From positions 1 through 23,653 of the forward strand of contig VSPO01000046.1 in NCBI GenBank assembly GCA_009775375.1: a stretch of 23,653 nucleotides of DNA, in the 5' to 3' direction. Each line of letters starts with the position of its first letter. Position 1 is the first letter of the stretch. A model generated the notes under the pieces. That model worked only from the letters and a program-made list of their open reading frames with translations, searched no databases and was not told where the DNA came from. The position numbers were made by a program, and so were the translations under genes. Positions 16,042 to 23,653 of this stretch are shown here, one piece after another. Source of the stretch: Muribaculaceae bacterium. Its GTDB lineage: Bacteria > Bacteroidota > Bacteroidia > Bacteroidales > Muribaculaceae.

Positions 16042-17113
16042 CTTCTAAATATTTGAAAAAAGAGGAAAGTGAGTATTGTTGTGCTTCATCCGAAAGTTTT
16101 TCATTGAAAAGTTTATCAGACATTTCATTATATAACTGATTTGGATTCACCTCGTTTATTTTATTGATGAAGTCATAATCCGAAGCTACACAGATACAAG
16201 CCCCTTGGTATTTTTCGAAATCTATCCCCTCAAATGCTTCAGGAAATCCGATTATTGTTTTCCCAAAACTGAGAGCCTCCACAGTTTTGGTCTTTAGTCC
16301 TGACCCTGAAAAAATAGGCGCAATAACCGCAGAAGCATTGATATAATATTGATCCAAACTATCAACTCTTCCAACAAACTCAATATTCTCCGGGATTCCT
16401 TTTACGTTGCTGAAAGCTTCATTTATATTACCGACAACTTTTACTTTCCAATTAATCTTCGGCGCAATTTTATCTATAAATCTATTCAGTCCCTCATAAT
16501 TGGCAAAGAAATTGGATCCTACAAACAGAAGATATTTGGTCACATTATTTTCACGGGATTTGGAGTTATATATTGACTTAATGTCCCGGTAAGGCAGAGA
16601 TGTCGGAATAACAACATCTGCGCCTTTGCCATAATGAGAACTCAGTAATTTGGAATCTCGAATATTAAGTGCTATTCTTCCATCGGAATATCGTGTGGAA
16701 AGATGTTCATTGTATCGGATATACGGGATCATAAGCTTATCAGCCCAAGAACCTGTTTGCTCTGCTTTTTGCCGATAGTATTCAGACTCAACATTATGAT
16801 AAAAGCATATGGTCTTATATCCTAGTTCGGATGCAAACTTTAAGTATCCGCCATAGATTGATCCATCAAAGAATATATAATCGAATTGTTCTTTAAGTTT
16901 ATCTCGAAAAGACTTAAATAATGCCTTTGTTGAGCCATAACTCTGCCTAAAGAGAATATTCCTCATTCTAGTTGGCAAGGACGGAATAGGTACAATGAAC
17001 CGACTTGTTTCAAATCCAATAGATTGAAGTAACCGCTCATTTCTTTTGGAAACAAGCGTCCCTCCATCAACTTTTTGCGTTATGTCTCTAGATACGATTA
17101 ATATTTTCTTCAT
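16025..17113 (-). CDS. GT4-family glycosyltransferase (copy A)
   Basis: A 362-residue GT-B enzyme that starts MKKILIVSRDI. An in-frame ATG 11 codons upstream is less likely because the protein fold begins here, as in the paralogue. Blocks: glycine-rich acceptor loop near 'VDGGTLVSKRN', 'FFDGSIYGGYL', 'ICFYHNVESEYY', 'LLFVGSNFFANYEG' opening the donor domain, and 'APIFSGSGLKTKTVEALSFG' in the donor-sugar site. It is a close paralogue of the gene at 20309-21358, sharing all these blocks, yet it is clearly more AT-rich. Role: cytoplasmic addition of one sugar to the lipid-linked repeat unit. Donor and acceptor are unknown. Overlaps the acyltransferase downstream. Confidence 0.88.
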   Translation of the reverse strand: MKKILIVSRDITQKVDGGTLVSKRNERLLQSIGFETSRFIVPIPSLPTRMRNILFRQSYGSTKALFKSFRDKLKEQFDYIFFDGSIYGGYLKFASELGYKTICFYHNVESEYYRQKAEQTGSWADKLMIPYIRYNEHLSTRYSDGRIALNIRDSKLLSSHYGKGADVVIPTSLPYRDIKSIYNSKSRENNVTKYLLFVGSNFFANYEGLNRFIDKIAPKINWKVKVVGNINEAFSNVKGIPENIEFVGRVDSLDQYYINASAVIAPIFSGSGLKTKTVEALSFGKTIIGFPEAFEGIDFEKYQGACICVASDYDFINKINEVNPNQLYNEMSDKLFNEKLSDEAQQYSLSSFFKYLEDGQKN

Positions 17114-17190
17114 GTGAAACTTAACTATTTCGGCAGTAGTAGGCATCTCTTAAGAATGCGCATACTTTGTCACTTTGATGGTCACTACAT

Positions 17191-17413
17191 CTATGTATTA
17201 GCGCATACCTCATCAATGATTTTCTTAACTTCACATCCCCATCGTTCCCAATTTAAACGGCCTTTGTACAGTTTTCGACCGCCATCCGACAACTTTGATA
17301 GCTCACCATTATCAATGGTCTCTTTTATTTTCTTACCGAAATCTTCTCCTGTGCATCCCAACGGAAGACGATATCCGTTTACCCCATTTTTTACATAGTT
17401 AGGAATGCCTCCA
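17191..17413 (-). pseudogene. 3' fragment of a glycosyltransferase cut off by IS66
   Basis: About 74 codons of a GT-B glycosyltransferase C-terminus remain, beginning right at the IS66 end with 'GGIPNYVKNGVNGYRLPLG', the donor-domain motif (usually GGIPE). The segment then ends 'WGCEVKKIIDEVCANT'. An open frame continues 17 bases into the IS end and begins at an ATG at 17430, so a 79-residue chimeric peptide could be made, but it lacks the active site. The missing 5' part is not found on the other side of the element, so the insertion was accompanied or followed by a deletion. The next gene, GT4 copy A, starts 77 bases later. Confidence 0.8.
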
Positions 17414-17427
17414 GTTAGCGTCCAACG
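17411..17427 (+). repeat. IS66 left terminal inverted repeat
   Basis: CCAGTTAGCGTCCAACG, exact reverse complement of 20223-20239. The outer three bases (CCA) may be flanking sequence that matches by chance. Confidence 0.8.
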
Positions 17428-17444
17428 CATGTTGAACCCTTAAT

Positions 17445-17468
17445 AAATAAGGGATTGCACCCTTATTT
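17445..17468. terminator. Hairpin at the 3' end of the IS66 transposase gene
   Basis: AAATAAGGG (17445-17453) pairs with CCCTTATTT (17460-17468) around a 6-base loop, inside the IS just past the transposase stop. It may end IS transcripts, or shield the transposase from reading through outside the element. Confidence 0.45.
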
Positions 17469-17499
17469 GTTAATTTAATGTTAAATATTGGGGTCTGAT

Positions 17500-19385
17500 T
17501 TAGATTTTATTAACAGGGATTCCAATGGTCATTGGAAGCAGCTGAGGCCAGTTCTCGTTGCCGTGGATGATTTCCGGGAACACTTTCTTGAAGTATTCCT
17601 TTATTGAGACACCGGTCTTGCGGCATGTTGCTATTAGGGTATGGTACACAGCGGATGCCGCGGCCATCTTATGGCTGCCGAAAGAGAGGGAGTTCTTGCG
17701 TTCGTTGGCCAGTTGCCTCATGCCTCGTTCCGCCTCGGAGTTGTCGATGTCAAACCTGCCGTCCTTTGTGTACTCCACCAACTGAGGCCAGAAGCTGTCC
17801 ATGTATCTCAGGGCCTGGTCAAGAAGCGCGCTCCGTGGCGGATGGTCGTCCTTGAGAAGTTCCGTAAGTTTCGTCCTCATGTCCCCCAGTGCTGCCAGTG
17901 TCGTGGCGGAGTTCCTGCCCTCCTTTTTTTTGTCCTGTCCGTAACCCATTGTCTTGTAATGACGTTCCCTCCCGTAAAGGAATCCTATGTTATCAAGGAA
18001 GAACATGGCCTCGTACTCGCCGGTTATTTCCCATACCTTTCGGAACTTTGCCCTCGCATGGGCCATGCAGCACAGATGGGTCACATCCTCAAGCTCGTCC
18101 TCAATATACATGTAGACATTGTAGCCGTCTGTCTGCACCGCCATCGGGAGTCTGTCCTCAAGTATGTCCTTGAAGGCCTCCCTGCTTCTGGCCCCTTCTT
18201 TATAAAAGCATATGACTGTGCCCAACTCTTTGTTTACCAGGCACCATGTGTAGCGCCTGCGGTATTTCCCCTTGACCTTCACCTTGCACCAGGTCTCATC
18301 GCAGTTGATTATGGAATCTTTCTGAACCGCCATGTCGAGAAGGACGGGAATCATGTTCTTAAGTCTTTTGTAACCCTGGTACATCCAGTTGATGCAGGTC
18401 TGTCTTACAAGATGCAATCCACAGTCTTCCAGCCACTTCCACTGACGGTAGTAGGGGATGTTGAGAACATAGTGGTCAATGACGCACTCGCTCATCATCT
18501 CTGATGTCGCCATGGTGTTGGGGAAACAGTCGATGACCCTGTCCGCTCTTTCTCCTCGGCCGGAAGATAAAATTCGAACTTCTCGCCATCCTCGTTTGTG
18601 GCTATTACAACCTGGAAGACCTCCTCCACCACCTGCGTGACTTTCTTGAAGACCGATTTTGTTTCAAAACCAAGGAATTCATATCCTTCGGGAAGCAGGG
18701 TCCGATCCGAGTATTTGTATATTTTCCTGTCGGCATGTGGCTTGCTGTGTTTCTTGCCTTTGCGGTAAGGGCGGGGAACCTTTGCCTCGGGCTCCTCGGG
18801 GTTGCCATCGCTGTCCTTGAATTCAGTTCCCGGCAACAGCTCGACACTTTCCCGGTCAGACATCGTCTCCTTTTCCTCCCGCGATGATTTCCTTTCCTCT
18901 TCACGGGATCTGTCTGGGTTTTCCTGATTTCCCTTATCCTTGGCGGACGTTTTCCTTCCGGTACCTTTCTGGCTCTGCGAACCGTACCGGGCGCCCCGGT
19001 CAGACTTGGCCTGATTGATACTGTCGATCAGTCTTTTCTGAAGCTCCTCGATGCACATGCGGAGTTTCGACATCTCCACGCGGTCGGCCTCGCGGCTGTC
19101 GATAAGAGACTGGATGCGCTCCTGAAGCCTGGAGACATCCTCCCGCAATTCGGCGTTGTCCCTTTCCGCGTTGGCCAGCATTCCAAGCAGTCTTGCTATC
19201 TCGGCGTCCTTGGCTTCGGACCTGCGCTGCTCATCCTGAAGCATCCGTGTCAGCTGCGTTATGAGAAGTTTCAGCTCCCTCATGGACAAGTCATCGTATC
19301 CGGATGCTGGCTCGAGCGGGGTGTTCTCCCACTCGTCCAGACTCCTGATATTGTCAAGTATTTCCTCTCTGCCGATGATGTCCAT
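17500..19385 (-). pseudogene. tnpC: IS66 transposase (TnpC), frameshifted into two parts
   Basis: The N-terminal part (from 19385, MDIIGREEIL) has a long coiled coil at about residues 45-140 and a charged linker, reaching 'FYLPAEEKE'. The reading frame then shifts near 18546-18553. The C-terminal part (337 codons from the ATG at 18513, with in-frame sequence extending upstream as 'ADRVIDCFPNT') holds the DDE catalytic core: D in 'INCDETWCKV', D in 'AVQTDGYNVY' and E in 'DNSEAERGMRQLANERKNS'. Splicing EEK to ADRVIDCFPNT would restore one protein of about 625 residues. It should perform cut-and-paste or copy transposition of IS66, but as written it is split, so the element is probably defective. 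Confidence 0.85.
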
Positions 19386-19453
19386 TGGTATGTTTTTTCT
19401 TACTGCAAAGGTAAAAAAAATCAAGGACATATGAAAGAGAAAATATCATTTAT

Positions 19454-19789
19454 TTATTTGATTGTCAATTTATTCATTACTGCGCTTGCAAGCAGCAGGG
19501 CCACGTCTTTCCAGTCGATGGAGTAAAAAGTCTCCTCGCCTATGTGTTCGACCTTCATGAACCTGTAATCGTTGTTGAAACGCTTTTCAAACAGTGTCGC
19601 GGAACGTCTGTCATAGTTAAACAGACGCGCCTTGCGGCGGTCTTTCGACATTATGATGAAGACCTCGTCTTTCTGTGGCTCGCGGTGGAACTGTTCCCGG
19701 ATTATGGACAGGACACGGTCATATTTGCATCGCATGTCGTGGAAATTGCGCACATACCAGAAGCGCTGCAGTCCGTTTACGTTCAGCAT
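19454..19789 (-). CDS. tnpB: IS66 accessory protein TnpB (Orf2)
   Basis: A 111-residue protein (MLNVNGLQRF at its start) with the IS66 Orf2 signature: 'DMRCKYDRVLSIIREQFHREP', then 'VFIIMSKDRRKARLFNYDR'. Its ATG at 19789 overlaps the end of tnpA by 7 bases (TTATGCTGA), so the two are coupled. Required with TnpA and TnpC for IS66 movement, exact role unclear. It appears intact, and longer in-frame starts are rejected because they run through tnpA. Confidence 0.85.
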   Translation of the reverse strand: MLNVNGLQRFWYVRNFHDMRCKYDRVLSIIREQFHREPQKDEVFIIMSKDRRKARLFNYDRRSATLFEKRFNNDYRFMKVEHIGEETFYSIDWKDVALLLASAVMNKLTIK

Positions 19790-20157
19790 AACCCCTCCAG
19801 ATTCTCCACGAGCCTTTTGAGGCGCTCTAGGCTTAGTCCCCTCTGCCGGATCTGCATTCCGTTGGTCATGCGTATATCCACCATGACCCTGACCGGTTCC
19901 TTTTCCGCATTCTTCGACACCTTGTCGGCATTCTCCGATATGGGTTCCTCGAAATCCTTTTCGAGGATATCCGCCTCTGCCGGATGTCCCTCGACATCGA
20001 CCGGCATTATCCTGTGACGCGTATCCCTGTACCATTTGTTGAAAAGGTTCCATGACACCTTGTTCTTCATGCACCATGACTGGATGCTGACGCCCTTGGG
20101 AAGGGCCTCCGCTTTGTAGCGGACATAAAAGTTTTCAAAATCTTCGTTGCTGTACAT
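19783..20157 (-). CDS. tnpA: IS66 accessory protein TnpA (Orf1)
   Basis: A 124-residue protein whose N-terminal half ('YVRYKAEALPKGVSIQSWCM', 'NLFNKWYRD') looks like the helix-turn-helix DNA-binding region of IS66 Orf1 proteins. A charged linker and a C-terminal 'GLSLERLKRLVENLE' helix follow. It is the first gene of the IS66 operon, 79 bases inside the right end of the element. It appears intact. A clear promoter is not seen between it and the IS end. Confidence 0.8.
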   Translation of the reverse strand: MYSNEDFENFYVRYKAEALPKGVSIQSWCMKNKVSWNLFNKWYRDTRHRIMPVDVEGHPAEADILEKDFEEPISENADKVSKNAEKEPVRVMVDIRMTNGMQIRQRGLSLERLKRLVENLEGLC

Positions 20158-20222
20158 ATCAAACTTGTGTTTGTGATTACAGCGCGAAGTTAGAATTTCT
20201 TTTCCAATTAAGCTTTATAGGC

Positions 20223-20239
20223 CGTTGGACGCTAACTGG
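20223..20239 (-). repeat. IS66 right terminal inverted repeat
   Basis: CGTTGGACGCTAACTGG, exact reverse complement of 17411-17427. It marks the right edge of IS66. Confidence 0.8.
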
Positions 20240-20246
20240 GAGTTGA

Positions 20247-20285
20247 GGGTTGTCAGTTGTGGGTTGGGGGTTGTCAGTTGTGGGT
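20247..20285 (+). repeat. Tandem GGGTTGTCAGTTGTGGGT repeat next to IS66
   Basis: Two perfect 18-base copies (20247-20264 and 20268-20285) at a 21-base period, between the IS end and the GT4 stop codon. Low-complexity spacer sequence. It lies where the missing target duplication and the lost part of the interrupted gene would be expected. Confidence 0.7.
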
Positions 20286-20308
20286 CAGAGGCAATATGTC
20301 GGGGAGGA

Positions 20309-21358
20309 TTACAGCCCCTGAGCGGAGAGGAAGCTTTTAAGGGTGGCGAGAGCGGCTTGGTCGGAGAAGGTGGAGGAGAAAAGGGAGAGCGAGGCAGGGT
20401 TGATTCCGTCGGAAGAAGGGAGAGCAGAAATGGCAGCGGAGAAATCGGCTGAGGTCGAACATACCGTACCTATTTCGGGATTGGAAGCTATGTCGATGCC
20501 CTCGAATGCTTCCGGTGTGCCGAGGATTGTCTTGCCGTATCTGAGAGCCTCCACAGTCTTTGTTTTAAGACCTGAACCCGAGAAAATGGGAGCGATTACA
20601 GCCAAAGTGTTGCGGTAATATTCAGAAATATCATCGACTTGTCCGAGGAATTCCAAATTCTCTGGAACCTGTACCTCCCGGAACGAATCGTTGACATTTC
20701 CGACTATCTTTATATTCATTTCCGTAAGTGGTGCGATATGGTCTATTATGAACTTGACACCTTCCACATTGGCGAAGAAATTAGTGCCGACAAACAGCAG
20801 ATACGGTTCCGCACCGTTGTCGCGTCCGGTCACATTTGCCGAGGGGAAAGAGGAAGGCAAGAGTAAGTCTGCCTTTCTGCCATAGATTCTGAATAGGTCG
20901 TCGCTGTCACGCTTGTTCAAAGCCACAATATAAGTTGAATGTATCACCGACAGCCTTTCGTTGTGGACAATATAAGACACCATCAGTTTGTCGGCAATAG
21001 AACCTGAATGGTTTGCCTTCGCCTCATAATACACTTTCTCCACGTTATGGAAAAAGCACATTGTCTTGAGACCACGGTCTGCGACACGTTTCAGCCACTC
21101 ACCATAAATCGAGCCGTCGAAGAAAATCAGATCGAACTTTTCGTTCAATGACTCATCCAGCTGTCGTTTGAGCTTCGGGGTCTCGCCGTAACTTTGCCGA
21201 AGCGTTATATTCAGCAGACGGGTCTTCAAATCCGGCACCGGAACGAAAAGTGACTTGACCTTGCCGACCTCATTCAGCAGGTTGAAATTACGGCGTGTCA
21301 CGACACTTCCGCCGTCGCCCTTGATTGTGAAATCCCTTGATATATCGAGAATGCGCAT
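20309..21358 (-). CDS. GT4-family glycosyltransferase (copy B)
   Basis: A 349-residue GT-B glycosyltransferase starting MRILDISRDFT. It shares with copy A the blocks 'GDGGSVVTRRNF', 'FFDGSIYGEWL', 'MCFFHNVEKVYY', 'LLFVGTNFFANVEG', 'APIFSGSGLKTKTVEALRYG' and 'EAFEGIDI', so the two are paralogues. Copy B has much higher GC, which points to separate histories rather than a recent duplication. Its C-terminal tail (from about residue 305) differs fully from copy A. Role: addition of a sugar to the lipid-linked exopolysaccharide unit at the cytoplasmic face, donor unknown. IS66 lies directly downstream and would separate the rest of the cluster from its promoter. Confidence 0.87.
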   Translation of the reverse strand: MRILDISRDFTIKGDGGSVVTRRNFNLLNEVGKVKSLFVPVPDLKTRLLNITLRQSYGETPKLKRQLDESLNEKFDLIFFDGSIYGEWLKRVADRGLKTMCFFHNVEKVYYEAKANHSGSIADKLMVSYIVHNERLSVIHSTYIVALNKRDSDDLFRIYGRKADLLLPSSFPSANVTGRDNGAEPYLLFVGTNFFANVEGVKFIIDHIAPLTEMNIKIVGNVNDSFREVQVPENLEFLGQVDDISEYYRNTLAVIAPIFSGSGLKTKTVEALRYGKTILGTPEAFEGIDIASNPEIGTVCSTSADFSAAISALPSSDGINPASLSLFSSTFSDQAALATLKSFLSAQGL

Positions 21359-21365
21359 AATGCAG

Positions 21366-21449
21366 TTATAAACCGGTTGATGACATTCCGGCGTTTATTG
21401 ATTTCTTGACTTCCTCCTGGTTGACATGGCTTGTCAAATCGCGGTAAAG
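21366..21449 (-). pseudogene. Possible coding remnant between GT2 and GT4 copy B
   Basis: A minus-strand frame reads LYRDLTSHVNQEEVKKS and then INAGMSSTGL before a TAA eight bases ahead of the GT4 start. The composition is protein-like, and its end is placed like a normal upstream gene. It has a stop directly before it and no start. It may be the tail of a deleted cluster gene. The family is not recognised. Confidence 0.3.
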
Positions 21450-21495
21450 TCATTCCTTGATGATTTGGCCGGGATACCGCCGATAAAGGAGATTG

Positions 21496-22455
21496 TTATC
21501 TGAAAATTCTGTGAATACGCAACGCCAATTTGGGTGAACAACTCAGTAGAAACCCTTCTATCGCGTATTTTTTGTTTTTGGATTCAATCATGTCCTTAAA
21601 CAAATGCTTTTGCTGCGTAAGAGTTTTCAATAGTTCAGATTTTTCCTGTTCGTTCAGACTTCTGAAACCTAATAGCACACTATTCATGAGAGATCCAATC
21701 TGGCGTTTTATGCCAGCCTTGCATTCATCTTCCTTGACAACGGTATGATAGAAATCATGAAGGTTGTTCATGACAAAAATATGGTCAAACCCGTTTTTTA
21801 ATTTAAATAAACTCGTGATACTACCAACCTCCCGTTGAAGATAATTATATACCACAGGCTTGTACCATTCTATTGAATTAGCAAGATATGTCGCACGTGG
21901 TTTGAATTCCCAATCTTCGTGATAAATGCCAGATACAAATTTCAGACTATTCCCATCTAAATAATTTCTTTTGTAAATTGTAAATTGGGCGGGTACAGGA
22001 AGTCCACCATATATTATTGCATACTTACCTGACACACGATTTTTATTGGGGAAGGAAACTATGACTTCAACAGTTTTTTGATTATCTTCAAATGTCAGTT
22101 GATGGTTAAGTTGTAATAAATCCGGATTAGATTTTAAGGCGGAACAAATTCCGGCGAGGCAATTCTCCTCGATCCAGTCATCGGAATCTATGAACCAGAC
22201 GTAATCCCCTTGGGCGACGGCAAGACCGTTGTTGCGAGCCATGCTGAGACCCTGGTTGGTCTGGGTCACGACTCGGATGTTCGGATGTTTGGCGGCGTAC
22301 TCGTCAAGGATTTGCGCACTATTGTCGGGGCTTCCGTCGTTGACGCAGATAATTTCGTAGTCTTCCTTTGAGATGTTTTGATGGAGGCAGGAGTCGAGAC
22401 ATTTGCGGAGGTACTTCTCTACTTTGTAGACAGGGATTATTATAGAGAGGGTCAT
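21496..22455 (-). CDS. GT2-family glycosyltransferase
   Basis: A 319-residue GT-A enzyme. Opening strand 'LSIIIPVYKVEKYLRKCLDS', nucleotide-binding 'CVNDGSPDNS' (D40), 'NQGLSMARNNGL' at 67-78 and the metal-binding DxD region 'FIDSDDW' (about 89-94) are all present. A GT2 of this type transfers a sugar from a nucleotide donor to the polysaccharide precursor on the cytoplasmic side. The C-terminal half is longer and variable, with basic helices near the end (residues 270-319) that could touch the membrane. The start overlaps the EpsG-type gene stop as ATGA. It appears intact. Confidence 0.92.
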   Translation of the reverse strand: MTLSIIIPVYKVEKYLRKCLDSCLHQNISKEDYEIICVNDGSPDNSAQILDEYAAKHPNIRVVTQTNQGLSMARNNGLAVAQGDYVWFIDSDDWIEENCLAGICSALKSNPDLLQLNHQLTFEDNQKTVEVIVSFPNKNRVSGKYAIIYGGLPVPAQFTIYKRNYLDGNSLKFVSGIYHEDWEFKPRATYLANSIEWYKPVVYNYLQREVGSITSLFKLKNGFDHIFVMNNLHDFYHTVVKEDECKAGIKRQIGSLMNSVLLGFRSLNEQEKSELLKTLTQQKHLFKDMIESKNKKYAIEGFLLSCSPKLALRIHRIFR

Positions 22456-23606
22456 AAGTTATAGGATTTATTGTCTTCCCACCAGAAATGATACTCCATG
22501 TTACTTCCTTCCGGCTTTATCACAGTCGAAGTGTAGAATGAAAGAATCATCGCCACAATCATGAAGTAGGCATATATCTGTTTGGCTGCTAAACATTTTG
22601 TGGTGTGGAGATAATATTTGATAGTAATAGTGAATATGGGAATCTGGAGTATGAGCAAATACCAGTTGGGACGGGTCAAAAGACTTGTGGGGCTAAGCGC
22701 GTTTATACATGTACCTATGAAATACACGAAGAAAATAGAACTAAGGTTAGGTATATATCGGTCCCAACTTTTGTATTTGTTATAAGACAGGATAGCTATT
22801 ACATTGATGACAATTTTTAGCACATAACCTAATCCTACTGATTGTTGAAGACCGGTTTCAAGTTTATCACCTGTTGCATAGGATGCATAGTCTGCGGCTA
22901 CCAGTAGTTCACCGAAGATTGGTAATTTTGTCAACATGATGAATATATCATATTTCAGTCCTAATATCGAACACACTATAAAAATAGCTGTAAAGACGAT
23001 CGGACTGATGAATTTTTGCATAGGAAATCTGAGGAACGGATAAAGAAGCAACATTATGATTGCCGTTCGATGTATGAAGAAGCAGCCGATGCAAATAAGA
23101 AGATACCAAATGAATTTCATCTGACATACACGTAACGCGAGAACAAGGAACACGCTTATTGTGATGGTCTGACGCAAAACGTTCTGATAATGGCAGAACC
23201 AGTTGTTGCACAGAAAAACAAAAAGGAAGCAAGCCAGTAACTGCGGGTGCTTTTTTATGGCGTATAATATGAGTGTGATTTGTATGAATGCGACGAGGGA
23301 GAAGAACAGGGAATAGTGGAAGCCGTTTGTCGCGAACGTCTTCATTATCCAAATCCAACCCGGCTCCTGAGAGAGTTCAAAAAAGCTTATACCGTAGTTT
23401 CGTAGGTCAATAAATGTTTCAAGATAGATTGGGTAGTCGACGCCGACATCGAATCTCATTCCGCAAATAAAGGTATATGAGAGAATGATAGTTACGATGA
23501 AAGGATTAAGGAAATCAATTTCAATAGATTTCTTAGATTGGTATGCCCATCCGCAGAAGATGAGTATAGACAAAAGGAGAGTGTAGATTATGAAAGACTG
23601 TGCCAT
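22452..23606 (-). CDS. EpsG-family membrane protein, likely polysaccharide polymerase (Wzy-like)
   Basis: A 384-residue membrane protein with about ten to eleven hydrophobic segments. The EpsG-type hallmark 'GMRFDVGVDYPIYLE' at about 49-63 and 'YQNVLRQTITISVFLVLALR' at about 140-159 are clear. EpsG/Wzy proteins join flipped repeat units into chains at the outer face of the inner membrane. It sets the identity of the cluster as a Wzy-dependent exopolysaccharide or capsule. The gene begins directly after a TAA in another frame (23607-23609), so an upstream cluster gene probably continues past the window edge. It is coupled to the GT2 gene by ATGA. Confidence 0.82.
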   Translation of the reverse strand: MAQSFIIYTLLLSILIFCGWAYQSKKSIEIDFLNPFIVTIILSYTFICGMRFDVGVDYPIYLETFIDLRNYGISFFELSQEPGWIWIMKTFATNGFHYSLFFSLVAFIQITLILYAIKKHPQLLACFLFVFLCNNWFCHYQNVLRQTITISVFLVLALRVCQMKFIWYLLICIGCFFIHRTAIIMLLLYPFLRFPMQKFISPIVFTAIFIVCSILGLKYDIFIMLTKLPIFGELLVAADYASYATGDKLETGLQQSVGLGYVLKIVINVIAILSYNKYKSWDRYIPNLSSIFFVYFIGTCINALSPTSLLTRPNWYLLILQIPIFTITIKYYLHTTKCLAAKQIYAYFMIVAMILSFYTSTVIKPEGSNMEYHFWWEDNKSYNL

Positions 23607-23653
23607 TTATAAAATAGTGCTTTGTCTATATATTCTGTTGGTGTCAATCGCAG

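Larger units (their letters stand above)
17414..20236 (-). mobile_element. IS66-family insertion sequence
   Basis: A 2.8-kb element with the standard IS66 trio of genes, all on the minus strand. Its ends are a perfect inverted repeat (17411-17427 and 20223-20239). I place the termini at 17414 and 20236 because GTTAGCGTCC resembles IS66-family ends (GTAAGCG-like) and because glycosyltransferase coding resumes exactly there. IS66 elements normally make 8-bp target duplications. None is present, since the flanks TGCCTCCA and TGGGAGTT differ. This suggests rearrangement after insertion. The transposase gene is frameshifted, so this copy is probably not autonomous. Confidence 0.88.

Noticed and set aside
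17641..18504. Long plus-strand open frame opposite the IS66 transposase
   Set aside because: It mirrors the GC-rich transposase coding strand and has no recognisable domain, so it is a shadow frame.
23588..23653. Possible 3' end of an upstream gene entering from the right edge on the minus strand
   Set aside because: Two minus frames are open at the edge, one ending at 23607-23609 and one inside the EpsG gene. Fewer than 22 codons are visible in each, so the true frame cannot be chosen.

Overview
The window looks like a chromosomal segment of a gut-type Bacteroidales bacterium (Bacteroides, Prevotella or Muribaculaceae-like). The evidence is repeated matches to the Bacteroidetes promoter consensus (TTTG, about 19 bases, TAnnTTTG), an Mfa1-type fimbrillin lipoprotein, lipoproteins with Bacteroidales-style signal peptides, a Bacteroidales-type IS66 element and an EpsG/GT4 exopolysaccharide cluster. 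Genus cannot be fixed from the sequence alone. No rRNA, tRNA or CRISPR array was seen.

Layout. (1) 101-870, minus strand: a helical-repeat protein translationally coupled to a small two-helix membrane protein. (2) 1091-2472, plus strand: a short orphan gene coupled by ATGA to an SGNH/GDSL esterase lipoprotein. (3) 2494-2659: a MITE-like element with long terminal inverted repeats. (4) 2778-4487, minus strand: a solitary Mfa1/FimA-type fimbrial subunit with a strong terminator. (5) 4783-10389, plus strand: a complete RND efflux operon (adaptor, pump, outer-membrane factor), ending in a bidirectional terminator. (6) 10536-11029, minus strand: a YafQ-type toxin-antitoxin pair. (7) 11030-11521: AT-rich repetitive DNA. 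(8) 11522-13358, minus strand: an AAA ATPase followed by a TOPRIM-like protein whose frame is broken after codon 9. (9) 13845-23606, minus strand: the distal part of an exopolysaccharide/capsule cluster.

The exopolysaccharide cluster runs, in transcription order: EpsG-type polymerase, GT2 glycosyltransferase, a short coding remnant, GT4 glycosyltransferase, an IS66 element (17414-20236), a glycosyltransferase 3' fragment, a second GT4 paralogous to the first, an acyltransferase, and a glycosyltransferase split by a 5-bp tandem duplication. It appears to be decaying: one gene is truncated at the IS edge, one is frameshifted, one is reduced to a tail, and the IS transposase itself is frameshifted.

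The best candidate for an under-described system is the ATPase plus TOPRIM-like pair, which has the architecture of two-gene ATPase/nuclease defence modules (compare PARIS, OLD/Gabija and RloA/RloB in general terms). It has a textbook promoter, sits beside a toxin-antitoxin module, and lies between a housekeeping-type operon and the variable polysaccharide cluster. Its defence role is inference. The frameshift in the TOPRIM-like gene could mean a dead copy, a variable switch or a sequence error.
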